Source of the DNA: Pseudomonadota bacterium
GTDB taxonomy: Bacteria; Pseudomonadota; Alphaproteobacteria; Rhodobacterales; Rhodobacteraceae
Length of the DNA: 23,148 nucleotides
Direction: 5' to 3'
NCBI GenBank assembly: GCA_022573605.1
Contig: JACZTQ010000011.1
Coordinates: forward strand, 1-23,148
A model generated the notes under the pieces. It did not search any database and was not told the origin of the DNA. It saw only the letters and a list, made by a program, of their open reading frames with translations. The first letter of the stretch is position 1. The number at the start of each line of letters is the position of its first letter. Below, one piece after another: positions 8,199 to 15,810 of this stretch. Both the position numbers and the translations under genes were made by a program.

Positions 8199-9142
8199 GC
8201 GGCGCGACGCGCAAGGGGGTGGTGCTGCATCTGGGCGTCGTCGCCCTGCTGGCCGGGCTGCAATTCGTGCTGCCGGCATACCACCACGGCAACCTGGCGC
8301 GGGTGATGGTGCTGGCCAGCTTCGCCCTCGGCTACAACGTGATGTTCGGCTACACCGGGCTGCTCAGCCTCGGCCACGCCATGTTCTTCGCCGCCGGGCT
8401 CTACGGCATGGGGCTGGCGATGCGCCATCTCGGTCTGCCGGCGCTGCCCGCCCTGGCGCTGGGGGTTCTCTGCGGCGCCGCGCTGGCGGCGCTGGTCGGG
8501 CTGCTGGCGCTGCGCACCGCCGGCGTCGCCTTCATGATCGTGACCCTGATGTTCGCCCAGACCGGGTATCTCACGATACTCTATTTCGGCGCCTTCACCC
8601 GCGGCGACGAGGGCTTCGTGATCCCGCGGGCCGCGCGGCGCATCGGCGCGCTCGACCTCAGCGAGCCCACCACCCGCTATTTCGCCGCCCTGCTGCTGCT
8701 CGGCCTCTGCCTGTTCGCCACCCTGGCGCTGGTGCGCTCGTCCACCGGCCGGGTGCTGATCGCGATCCGCGAGAACGAGGACCGCGCCCGCATGCTGGGC
8801 TACGATGTCTTCCGCTACAAGCTGCTGGCGATGGTGATCTCGGGCGCCATGGCGGGGGCGGCGGGGGCGGCCTACGGGCTGCTGTTCGGCTATGTCGGCG
8901 CCACTTTCGCCTCGGTGCAGTATTCGATCTTCCCGCTGCTCTGGGTGCTGCTGGGCGGCGCCGGCACGGTGCTGGGTCCGCTCGTTGGCACCCTGTTCAT
9001 GTTCTACCTGATCGACCTCTCCAGCGGCTTCACCTCGGCCTACATGCTGATCGCCGGGGTGGCGCTGGTCTTGCTGACGCTGTTCGCGCCGCGCGGCCTG
9101 ATGGGCCTGGTGCGCGCCAGGCTGGTCCCATGGCTGCCGTGA
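8195..9142 (+). CDS. livM: Branched-chain amino-acid-type ABC transporter permease LivM
   Basis: This 315-aa second membrane permease is the partner of LivH. The characteristic LivM block ALGYNVMFGYTGLLSLGHAMFF lies in the N-terminal third. The later RENEDRARMLGYDVFRYKLLAMVISGAMAG and GGAGTVLGPLVGT segments match the family's cytoplasmic coupling region. The ATG at 8195 overlaps the livH stop by 4 nt; a much longer upstream open frame is spurious. The end overlaps livG by 13 nt, so the operon is tightly packed. Confidence 0.95.
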   Translation: MSGATRKGVVLHLGVVALLAGLQFVLPAYHHGNLARVMVLASFALGYNVMFGYTGLLSLGHAMFFAAGLYGMGLAMRHLGLPALPALALGVLCGAALAALVGLLALRTAGVAFMIVTLMFAQTGYLTILYFGAFTRGDEGFVIPRAARRIGALDLSEPTTRYFAALLLLGLCLFATLALVRSSTGRVLIAIRENEDRARMLGYDVFRYKLLAMVISGAMAGAAGAAYGLLFGYVGATFASVQYSIFPLLWVLLGGAGTVLGPLVGTLFMFYLIDLSSGFTSAYMLIAGVALVLLTLFAPRGLMGLVRARLVPWLP

Positions 9143-9846
9143 CTCTCCTGTCCGCCACCGGCATCACCCGCGATTTCGGCGGGCTGCGGGCCGTGGACCA
9201 GGTCGATTTCGAGCTGCCCGAGGGCCAGATCCGGGCGCTGATCGGCCCCAACGGGGCCGGCAAGACCACCTTCGTCAACCTGCTCTGCGGGCGCCTGGCG
9301 CCGAGCGCCGGGCGCATCGTCTTCGCCGGCGAGGACGTGACCCGCCTGCCCGCCCATGCCCGCATCGCCCGCGGCATGGCCTATACCTTCCAGATCACCT
9401 CGATCTTCGCCGCGCTCAGCCTCTACGACAATGTCGCCCTGGCGGCGCAGCGCCGGCTGGCGGCGGGCGAAGGGCTGGGCGCGGCGGTCGCGGCGGCGCT
9501 CGGCCGGGTCGGTCTGGCCGGCCGCGCGGACCAGACCGCCGGCGACCTCAGCTATGGCCACCAGCGGTTGCTGGAGATCGCCATGGGTCTCGCCCAGCGC
9601 CCGCGCCTGCTGATCCTCGACGAGCCGACCCAGGGGCTGTCGGATGCCGAGATCGAGGATTTCATCGCGCTCATCCGCAGCGTCGCGCGGGATGCCACGA
9701 TCCTGCTGATCGAACACAACATGGACGTGGTGATGACCCTGGCCGAGCGCATCACGGTGATGGATTTCGGCGCCGTCCTGGCCGAGGGCACGCCGGGCGA
9801 GATCAAGGCCGACCGGGCGGTGCGGATCGCCTATCTGGGGGGCTGA
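9130..9846 (+). CDS. livG: ABC transporter ATP-binding protein LivG
   Basis: This 238-aa cytoplasmic ATPase is one of two energising the transporter. Motifs seen are Walker A GPNGAGKT (39-46), Q-loop region FQITSIF near 87-93, ABC signature LSYGHQR (140-146), Walker B LLILDEP (160-166) and the H-loop His at about 196 in IEHNMDVV. The extended loop after the first strands and the signature LSYGxQR distinguish LivG from LivF. The start lies inside the last codons of livM and the stop shares TGATG with livF. Confidence 0.95.
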   Translation: MAAVTLLSATGITRDFGGLRAVDQVDFELPEGQIRALIGPNGAGKTTFVNLLCGRLAPSAGRIVFAGEDVTRLPAHARIARGMAYTFQITSIFAALSLYDNVALAAQRRLAAGEGLGAAVAAALGRVGLAGRADQTAGDLSYGHQRLLEIAMGLAQRPRLLILDEPTQGLSDAEIEDFIALIRSVARDATILLIEHNMDVVMTLAERITVMDFGAVLAEGTPGEIKADRAVRIAYLGG

Positions 9847-10550
9847 TGCTGGAGCTTCGCGCCATCGACTGTTTCTACGGCAGAGTGCAGGTGCTGCGCG
9901 GCCTGTCGCTGGAGGCGCGGGCGGGCGAGGTGCTCTGCCTGCTCGGGCGCAACGGCGCCGGCAAGACCACCACGCTGAAGGCGATCATGGGCCTGGTGCC
10001 GCCCCGCGCCGGCGCAATCATTTTGAATGGCGAGGCGATCAGCGGCCTGCCGGCGCACCAGGTTCCGCGCCGGGGAGTCGGTTATGTGCCGCAGGGACGC
10101 CGCCTGTTCGCCGAACTGACCGTGGCCGAGAACCTGGAGATCGGCCTGATGACCCGGGGCAAGGGCGCCGCTGTCCGCGACCGGGTGCTCGACATCTTCC
10201 CCCACCTGCGCCAGCGCCTGCGCCAGCAGGCCGGGACCCTGTCGGGCGGCGAGCAGCAGATGCTGGCGCTGGCCCGCGCCCTCTGCCTGGAGCCCTCGGT
10301 CCTGCTGCTGGACGAGCCCACCGAGGGGCTGCAACCCTCGATGATCGCCCAGATCCGCGAGGTGATCGGGGCGATGCGCGAGACCGGCGTGGCGACGCTG
10401 CTGGTGGAGCAGCGGGTCGACGCCGTGCTCGCCATCGCCGACCGCGTCGCCTTCATCGAGAACGGCCGCAACCGGCGCACCGTGGCGGCGGCGGAGCTGC
10501 GCGACGACCCCGCGCTGGTGCACGCCTATGTGGGCGTGGGGTCGATCTGA
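9846..10550 (+). CDS. livF: ABC transporter ATP-binding protein LivF
   Basis: This 234-aa cytoplasmic ATPase is the second nucleotide-binding subunit. Walker A GRNGAGKT is at 34-41, the typical LivF segment GVGYVPQGRRLF near 77-88, signature LSGGEQ at 132-137 and Walker B LLLDEP at 153-158. As usual for LivF, Gln (VEQR) replaces the switch His. The start overlaps the livG stop by one base. It is the last gene of the transporter operon and is followed by two strong hairpins. Confidence 0.95.
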   Translation: MLELRAIDCFYGRVQVLRGLSLEARAGEVLCLLGRNGAGKTTTLKAIMGLVPPRAGAIILNGEAISGLPAHQVPRRGVGYVPQGRRLFAELTVAENLEIGLMTRGKGAAVRDRVLDIFPHLRQRLRQQAGTLSGGEQQMLALARALCLEPSVLLLDEPTEGLQPSMIAQIREVIGAMRETGVATLLVEQRVDAVLAIADRVAFIENGRNRRTVAAAELRDDPALVHAYVGVGSI

Positions 10551-10574
10551 CCGGTTGCGGGTCCGATCACGGGC

Positions 10575-10654
10575 ATCCAGTCTTTAACCGGTTGACCCAA
10601 AGACTGGATTGCCGGGTCAAAGCCTGCCCCGGACGCGATCCGGGACCCGGCAAT
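10575..10654. terminator. Two adjoining hairpins between convergent livF and P450 genes
   Basis: ATCCAGTCTTT (10575-10585) pairs perfectly with AAAGACTGGAT (10599-10609), an 11-bp stem. Immediately after it, ATTGCCGGGTC (10608-10618) pairs with GACCCGGCAAT (10644-10654), and inside that CCCGGA pairs with TCCGGG. Placed between genes that converge from both strands, they fit a bidirectional terminator or a palindromic intergenic repeat. There is no obvious U-tract. The rest of 10551-10799 shows nothing recognisable. Confidence 0.55.
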
Positions 10655-10799
10655 GACCAGCTTGCGGATAAGTCACGCTTTGCGCAACCTGGTATTACAC
10701 CTGTTCGGAGACCTGGTTGACGCTTTTGGCATGAACTTGTCCGTCGGCGGGGGGTGAAATTGCGGGGGCTCCGGTGATGGCGTCGATGATCGAGAGCGA

Positions 10800-12032
10800 T
10801 CAGTCCGCGCCGCTGGGCGTGCCGGCATGTTCAACGGTCAGGTTCAGCGACTCGGGCCAGCGATGCCCCATCCGGGCGGTCCAGGTGATCTCCCGGTCAC
10901 GCAGGGAAATCCGGCGCGACCCGTCGAAGATCGCCCTGAGCGCGATCTCGAGCTCTTTCGTCGCCAGCCCGCCGCCGATGCAGGAATGCCGGCCGCGGCC
11001 GAACGAGAGATGGCGCAGGTCCTTGCGGGCGATGTCGAAGCGGTCGGGGTCGGGGAACACCCGCGGGTCCCGGCTGGCGGAGGCCAGAACCAGGATCACC
11101 ACATCTTTCGGCCGGATGGTCTTGCCGCCGATCTCGATCTGCTCCAGCGCAATGCGCCCGATGAACTGCGCCGGGGGCTGGTGGCGGATGAATTCCTCCA
11201 CGGCGTTTCCGATCAATTCCGGACGGCGCATCATCAGGTCGAGTTGATCGGGGTGCTGCAACAAGGTGGCGACCACGGTGGCCAGCCCGCTCTCGACGTT
11301 CTCTACCCCGTCGGCGAAGATCAGCATGCAGTTGTCGATCAGTTGGCGCTCGCTCAGGGCGTAGCCGTCGCGGCGCGCCTGCAGGAGCCGGCTGATCAGG
11401 TCGTCCTCGGGCGCGCGCCGGCGCTGCTCGACGATCTGCCTGGTGTATTCCCTGAATTCGCTCAGCGCCCGGTTGACGCCTTGAAGGATCTCGACCGAGG
11501 GCATGGCGGTGAAAAGATAGAAGAACGAGTCGGTCCAGCCTTTCAGCAGATCGGGGTCGCGCTCCGGATAGCCCATGAACCGGCAGATCGCGGCAACCGC
11601 GAAGGGGGTGGCGAAGTCGCGCAGGAATTCGATCTCGCCGGCACCGCGCAGGCCCGCCAGGAGGTCATCGGCGATACCCTCGATCATCCCTTCGCGGCCC
11701 TTCAGATGGGCCTGGAACTCGCTGGCGATCAGGCGCCGCGGCGGCGTGTGCTCGGGCGGGTCCAGAAACGGGATGATGGTGTTGGCGACATCGGCGGCGA
11801 CGTAGCGATCGATGTTTCTCCGGTTGACCACGGCATAGGGCGCGGGCGCGTTGCTGTGGCGGGGATCGTTGAGGGCGGCGACGATATGCTGGTGACGGGT
11901 CAGGACCCAGAATCCGAGGGCGGACCGGTGGACCGGGTCGTGGTCTCTCAGGGTTTCGTAGGCCGGGTAGGGGTTTTGCACGAAGTCCGCATCGAACGGA
12001 TCGAACAAAGTGGCGTCGACGCTGGAACTCAT
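10800..12032 (-). CDS. Cytochrome P450 monooxygenase
   Basis: This soluble class I bacterial P450 (410 aa, normal length) oxidises a small organic substrate with O2 and electrons from a ferredoxin system that is not encoded here. The heme-thiolate loop FGRGRHSCIGGGLA holds the ligand Cys at residue 351, the K-helix ExxR is E280-F-I-R283, and the PERF-like segment RDPRVFPDPDRFDIAR is present. The I-helix reads FADGVENVES (239-248): the usual acid-Thr pair is Glu244-Asn245. The ATG at 12032 is chosen because the protein begins in a typical P450 way shortly before NPYPAYETLRDHDPVHR. It is divergent from the sulfotransferase gene and converges on livF. It could tailor the product of the NRPS-like genes to the right, but no sequence feature proves that. 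Confidence 0.93.
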   Translation of the reverse strand: MSSSVDATLFDPFDADFVQNPYPAYETLRDHDPVHRSALGFWVLTRHQHIVAALNDPRHSNAPAPYAVVNRRNIDRYVAADVANTIIPFLDPPEHTPPRRLIASEFQAHLKGREGMIEGIADDLLAGLRGAGEIEFLRDFATPFAVAAICRFMGYPERDPDLLKGWTDSFFYLFTAMPSVEILQGVNRALSEFREYTRQIVEQRRRAPEDDLISRLLQARRDGYALSERQLIDNCMLIFADGVENVESGLATVVATLLQHPDQLDLMMRRPELIGNAVEEFIRHQPPAQFIGRIALEQIEIGGKTIRPKDVVILVLASASRDPRVFPDPDRFDIARKDLRHLSFGRGRHSCIGGGLATKELEIALRAIFDGSRRISLRDREITWTARMGHRWPESLNLTVEHAGTPSGAD

Positions 12033-12411
12033 GGGCCTGCTTTTCGATCCTGACAGGTTATTCGGTGCGCGGTATGGTCCGTGAACAGTGACGGACTCCG
12101 GAGCAGGTATCCATATTTTACCCGGCCGGGAGCATTTCGGGCGCAGCCGATCGAACTGGATTTGCCCCGGCGGATCGCCGCCCGAGCGCTTTCGCCAAAT
12201 TCCGGTTCAGCGAAAACGCCCGGCGATACCAGGCCGGCGCGATCCGGCAGGACGCGGGGTTTGCGAGTTCTCATGGTCGGTGCTAGGAAACGCCGGCGGG
12301 GGCTCGATCGGGTGAGGAACCGCCTGGTGCGTGAGGTCTGCCTTTCGTATCCGGCGCGCGTTTTGGTCTTGAATCCGCCAACAGGAACAAGATGACGCTA
12401 AAGGTGCAGGA
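12033..12411. promoter_or_regulatory. Divergent intergenic region, P450 / sulfotransferase
   Basis: This 379-bp gap separates two divergently transcribed genes and should hold promoters for both. Overlapping short open frames on both strands have no recognisable content and I treat them as noise. Near the right end is a seven-codon reading frame (12392-12415) that overlaps the sulfotransferase start codon. No clear -35/-10 pair or dyad was found. Confidence 0.4.
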
Positions 12412-12415
12412 ATGA
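12392..12415 (+). CDS. Possible leader minicistron MTLKVQE upstream of sulfotransferase
   Basis: ATG at 12392 opens a seven-residue frame (MTLKVQE) whose TGA stop overlaps the ATG of the sulfotransferase gene in an ATGA junction. It has its own AGGA site (12383-12386) at 5 nt spacing, a better match than the one serving the sulfotransferase. It could couple translation of the downstream gene, or it may be chance; no conservation evidence is available. Confidence 0.25.
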   Translation: MTLKVQE

Positions 12416-13437
12416 CCTCCACGGAATTGCAGGCCCCCCGTGCCGGAGCCGCGGAAGAACCCGAGGCCCGAACACTTGGCTCGTCAGATTTATTGATCCA
12501 TATCGGATTGCGAAAATCCGGAACCAACTGGCTTCGGCACAATCTGTTCGGGCGAGACGACAGGGGATTCTGTGTACCCGGCGATATGACCATACCCGGG
12601 CCGGTAAGGGGGCGGGCCTTCAAGCAGCTCTTCATGGATAGCAAGGACCGGTTGGTTCCCGACGAGGAATTCGACGCCGAGGCGCTGCGCAAACAACTCG
12701 ATCCGCTGGTCGTTCCGGCCGGCAAACGGGCGGTTTTCACGGCCGGGAGACTGGGCGGGCATCCGTTCTCGAACGGGTTCGACCGTGGCCAGATTTGCAA
12801 CCGGATCAAGCAGGTCTTTCCCAACGCGCGCATCCTGATCGTCATCCGCGAGCAGCGCAGCATGATCCTGTCGAGCTATATCGAACATCTGGAGTGTGGC
12901 GGCGGAAATTCCTTGAAGCGTTATATCGATGGCAAATCGGATACCAGCAGCCCGACCTTGACGTATCACTTTTTCAAATACGACCGGCTGGTCCGGTTAT
13001 ACCAATCCGCCTTCGGCGCCGAAAATGTCCTGATGCTTCCGATGGAGATGATTGGTGCGGCGCCACAGGATTATATCGATCGAATCTGCAAATTCGTCAA
13101 TATTGACTCACCTGAAAATATGCCGTTTCAAAAAAAGGCCAACGAACGAAAGACGTATTTCCCGTATGTTGCTCTTCGGCGTATCGTGCCACTTATCCGA
13201 AGCTCGCGAATCAATGGGTATAGTCCTTCGCTGCTTGGGCGCAAACGTGGCAGGAAGTTTCAGAGGAAAATGCTCAACGCCATGAGCAAAGTCGTGCCGA
13301 GGTGGCTAGACGAGCGGGCGAAGAAACGCCTCCAGCAACAGATCGAAGACCTCACCAAGGACACCTACGTGGCCAGCAACCGGGAATTGGAAAAGCTGAT
13401 CGGCCTGGATCTGGGAGCCTTCGGATATCGCGTCTAG
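12412..13437 (+). CDS. Stand-alone PAPS-dependent sulfotransferase
   Basis: This 341-aa protein resembles the bacterial sulfotransferase family, which transfers sulfuryl groups from PAPS to hydroxyl or amino groups. The 5'-phosphosulfate-binding loop is IHIGLRKSGTNWLRHNLF (29-46; Lys35, Ser36, Gly37, Thr38). The 3'-phosphate-binding segment is ILIVIREQRSMILSSYIEH (141-159; Arg146 with Ser154 eight residues later, the family spacing). The C-terminal region is rich in Arg and Lys (about residues 256-310). Base composition is lower in GC than its neighbours, suggesting separate acquisition. The acceptor is unknown: surface polysaccharide and a tailoring role on the metabolite made by the 15,811-23,028 genes are both possible. 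Confidence 0.8.
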   Translation: MTSTELQAPRAGAAEEPEARTLGSSDLLIHIGLRKSGTNWLRHNLFGRDDRGFCVPGDMTIPGPVRGRAFKQLFMDSKDRLVPDEEFDAEALRKQLDPLVVPAGKRAVFTAGRLGGHPFSNGFDRGQICNRIKQVFPNARILIVIREQRSMILSSYIEHLECGGGNSLKRYIDGKSDTSSPTLTYHFFKYDRLVRLYQSAFGAENVLMLPMEMIGAAPQDYIDRICKFVNIDSPENMPFQKKANERKTYFPYVALRRIVPLIRSSRINGYSPSLLGRKRGRKFQRKMLNAMSKVVPRWLDERAKKRLQQQIEDLTKDTYVASNRELEKLIGLDLGAFGYRV

Positions 13438-13500
13438 AGTGACGCGGGGTTTACAAGACCCGACGATCGGTTATGCCCCGGTCCGACAGGAGGAGCCCGC

Positions 13501-14157
13501 ATGACACCGTCGCGCCGCGTGCTTGTGATCAACCCGAATTCGAACCCGCGGGTGACCCGGGGCATCTCCGAGGCGCTGCAACCGTTGCGCATCGCCGGCG
13601 GGCCGGAAATCGAATGCGTGACCCTGGAAGACGGGCCGTTCGGGGTCGAGACCCAGGAACATGTGGAGCAGGTCAGCTTGCCCCTGCGGCGAATGGTCGC
13701 GTCGCGGCCCGACGCCGGCGCCTTCGTCATCGCCTGCTATTCGGACCCCGGCTTGCAGGTCTGCCGCGAGGCGACGCCGAGGCCGGTGTTCGGCATCCAG
13801 GAGAGCGGAATGTTCGCCGCCTTGTCGCGCGGCGACCGGGTCGGGGTGATCGCGCTGGGGCCGCAATCGGTCGCCCGCCACCTGCGCTACCTGCGCCAGT
13901 TGGGGCTGATCGAGCGCCTGGCGGGGGAGCGCCCGCTGAACCTCTCGGTCGCCGACAGCGAACGCCCGGAGGCGGTCGATCGCCTGCTCGAGGTCGGCGC
14001 CGAACTGCGCGACACCGACGGCGCCGATGTGCTGGTGCTGGGGTGCGCCGGAATGGCCCGGCACCGCCGCGCGCTGGAGGCCGCGCTGGGCCTGCCGGTG
14101 ATCGACCCGACCCAGGCGGCGGCGGCGGACGCCCTCGGCGCCGTGCTGCTGGCCTGA
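13501..14157 (+). CDS. Hydantoin racemase / Asp-Glu racemase superfamily protein
   Basis: This 218-aa cytoplasmic enzyme of the Asp/Glu/hydantoin racemase superfamily uses two Cys residues for cofactor-independent proton exchange. Both are visible: Cys79 in FVIACYSDPG and Cys182 in LVLGCAGM, at the family's usual positions, and the N-terminus RRVLVINPNSNPRVTRGI is the standard hydantoin-racemase opening. A strong AGGAGGAG site just upstream of the ATG fixes the start. Interconversion of 5-substituted hydantoin enantiomers would complement the hyuAB enzyme about 9.5 kb to the left, though a different cyclic or amino-acid substrate is possible. It stands alone, 63 bp after the sulfotransferase and on the same strand. 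Confidence 0.88.
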   Translation: MTPSRRVLVINPNSNPRVTRGISEALQPLRIAGGPEIECVTLEDGPFGVETQEHVEQVSLPLRRMVASRPDAGAFVIACYSDPGLQVCREATPRPVFGIQESGMFAALSRGDRVGVIALGPQSVARHLRYLRQLGLIERLAGERPLNLSVADSERPEAVDRLLEVGAELRDTDGADVLVLGCAGMARHRRALEAALGLPVIDPTQAAAADALGAVLLA

Positions 14158-14381
14158 CAGGTGCGCGGGGCGGGTTCGCGATGCGAATTCCCCTCGTCAA
14201 CAAACGCAACAACGCACTGACCCAACTCAAGTGGATGTGGTTTGCCCATATCTGACCCCTATATCTGCTATCAAGCAGAGGGAATCACAAAAAGAGCGCC
14301 ATGGGAATCCCGAATCTGGTTGGACCCGACGTGCTCTAGGTTCCACGCCGTCAGACGTGAGGGGCATCTAGACGCTGGTGG
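14158..14381. other. AT-richer spacer between racemase and P-loop gene
   Basis: This is a 224-bp gap between convergent genes. It has lower GC than the DNA to either side and contains one small hairpin (TCTGCT at 14264-14269 with AGCAGA at 14274-14279). No gene, tRNA or recognisable repeat is seen. Confidence 0.5.
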
Positions 14382-15002
14382 TCAGGCCCGGTAAAGGCCT
14401 TTCCACTGCTCTATATCGATCACACGATTTTGGTCTTCCTGCACAATGACATGGGCGTTTCGAACGTTGCGCTTGACGAAGTTGAACCAGTCCGCGAACA
14501 GCTCGATTGTCGCATCTTCCTTTTCGAAGAGACTGCGCAAAATGCGTTTCTTCTTCTTGTGGGGGCGCGACAAGTAGCGCTGCACCACAGTGCCGGCTCG
14601 TTCCGCATTGTAACGTCTTGCCAGCTCCTCCGGTGAGCACCACAGCGAGACGACCGTTACTCTGCTAGCAACCCGAATGAGATCCAGCAGCGAGCGGTCA
14701 TGCCGGTAAACGTCGCCGTCGATCAGGTGTTGGGTGATATTGTAATGCAACAAGATGTTCGCCGGTGAATCTGTGTCGGCGTCGCCAATCTTTTTGAAGT
14801 GCTGAACGACCCAATCCTTATCGGCTTCAAAGCCAATCTCATCGGCAATCGCTCCAAGTTCACCGGATACTAGGCGTTGGATGAGCGTGGTCTTTCCGCT
14901 TGTCGGCACGCCTGCGACGATGAACAGATGCTCGATCCGTCTCTTGTGAGCAATCGCCGTATTTCCGCCCTTACGATCTTTGCTCCACGTCGCGTGCGTC
15001 AT
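14382..15002 (-). CDS. Small P-loop NTP-binding protein of unknown function
   Basis: The protein has about 206 aa. A clear Walker A, GVPTSGKTT, lies close to the N-terminus after the strand HLFIVA, as in nucleotide kinases and small P-loop ATPases. No ABC signature or clear Walker B was recognised; VTVVSLWCSPEELARRYNAERAG in the middle resembles the strand and lid region of kinase-like proteins, and RPHKKKKR is a basic patch. The ATG at 15002 is preferred; a TTG at 15017 in frame would add five residues. The base composition is visibly AT-richer than most of the window, and the gene abuts the IS1380 remnant, so it is probably horizontally acquired cargo. I cannot assign a substrate. Confidence 0.65.
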   Translation of the reverse strand: MTHATWSKDRKGGNTAIAHKRRIEHLFIVAGVPTSGKTTLIQRLVSGELGAIADEIGFEADKDWVVQHFKKIGDADTDSPANILLHYNITQHLIDGDVYRHDRSLLDLIRVASRVTVVSLWCSPEELARRYNAERAGTVVQRYLSRPHKKKKRILRSLFEKEDATIELFADWFNFVKRNVRNAHVIVQEDQNRVIDIEQWKGLYRA

Positions 15003-15046
15003 ACTGAGTAGCCCCAATCGGTTGGTCCAAGGAGGTTGTTAGACGA

Positions 15047-15063
15047 CATTTCCCAGATGATCT
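15047..15063 (+). repeat. Terminal inverted repeat of the IS1380 remnant (left)
   Basis: CATTTCCCAGATGATCT. It pairs with the right repeat, whose reverse complement reads CATTTCCCAAATGAACT; two mismatches in 17 bases. Confidence 0.7.
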
Positions 15064-15240
15064 TCAGGTTTGCGGCGATCATACCCCCGCTCCACCGTCG
15101 ATGGAACCGTATCCCCTTTGCAGCCATCCGATGGACTGATTTTGGAGATAAGCCCTCGCTTGGAAGGCCATTTGCCCAGATTTTCCGCCATTCAGACACA
15201 CCCCTCGTGTCGTTTTCACCTGGCCGCCGATTTCCCCGGC

Positions 15241-15590
15241 CTACGCTGGAGCGGGTCTTGGCCGCAGATCATCGATCAGGCCCAAGATTTTCTGGAACAA
15301 GCTTCTCGGCCCAGCCGGTCGGCGTCGTTCACGTCGTCGTAGCCGCCAAGACGGCCAAAAACGGACTGGCGGACCTGCCCGACCATGCCATGCCGCCCGT
15401 TCTTGCCGGTACGACTGTCGGCAAGAACATCGCCAGCCATCTCAGTAAGTTCAACGGAGGCATCAAGCTCTCGATAGGCGAGCAAACCGGCGTCAGTAGT
15501 GACCTTGGACCCGTGGAACTCCAGCTTCAGACGGCGGTCAAAATACAGCCTTAGATCCCCATCTTTCGATTCACCTATCGGGTGAGCCAT
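15241..15590 (-). pseudogene. IS1380-family transposase, internally deleted and frameshifted
   Basis: The frame from 15590 begins MAHPIGESKDGDLRLYFD, followed by a block with LEFHGSKVTTDAGLLAYREL and TGKNGRHGMVGQVRQSVFGR, a recognisable IS1380 transposase N-terminus. After about residue 93 (near 15312) the similarity stops. In another frame the sequence continues as PRSLFQKILGLIDDLRPRP and ends at a TAG at 15241, which matches the usual extreme C-terminus of the family. So some 300 or more central residues, including the catalytic core, are missing and the two pieces are out of frame. It cannot encode an active transposase. Confidence 0.85.
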
Positions 15591-15663
15591 ATCAACACCC
15601 CAAATCTGCCTATAACGTAATGATTCTTATACCAGAATCACGCTCCGATGTCGCTAAATCATG

Positions 15664-15680
15664 AGTTCATTTGGGAAATG
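15664..15680 (-). repeat. Terminal inverted repeat of the IS1380 remnant (right)
   Basis: Plus-strand AGTTCATTTGGGAAATG is the reverse complement of the left repeat with two mismatches. An upstream start codon at 15661 in the ligase frame falls at this repeat, which argues against it being the real start. Confidence 0.7.
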
Positions 15681-15810
15681 CGGGGTAAAACTTTTCCCGA
15701 CCAAGCAGGCGACGTTCGATCGATTGGTGTCAGGTCCTCCGCGGTCGGCACTGGTCATCTTGCGTTGCGTTGCGCCGGGAGGTTCTTGTCGCTTCGAGCA
15801 GGATCGCACA

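Larger units (their letters stand above)
15047..15680 (-). mobile_element. Internally deleted IS1380-family element with both terminal inverted repeats
   Basis: The element is bounded by inverted repeats, 15047-15063 and 15664-15680, that match at 15 of 17 positions. Between them is a transposase reading frame on the minus strand whose N-terminal part joins directly to its C-terminal end, leaving about 634 bp where intact members are roughly 1.6-2 kb. No 4-bp target duplication flanks the ends (ACGA against CGGG), so the insertion is old or one side was rearranged. Its right end is 130 bp before the start of the ligase gene. Confidence 0.75.

Noticed and set aside
12081..12395. Short open frames in the P450/sulfotransferase gap
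   Set aside because: No recognisable motifs or convincing ribosome-binding sites, and they overlap each other on both strands.
14999..15199. A 66-codon minus-strand frame (GTG start at 15199) left of the transposase remnant
   Set aside because: Most of it lies inside the IS element between the transposase stop and the left inverted repeat, where full-length relatives have non-coding DNA.
15043..15684. A 4-bp target-site duplication around the IS1380 remnant
   Set aside because: The flanks read ACGA on the left and CGGG on the right and do not match.
15661..15810. Fifty extra N-terminal residues for the ligase gene
   Set aside because: The upstream ATG lies at the IS1380 terminal repeat and the added residues match nothing. 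ATG 15811 has an AGGA site and starts the normal ligase N-terminus.
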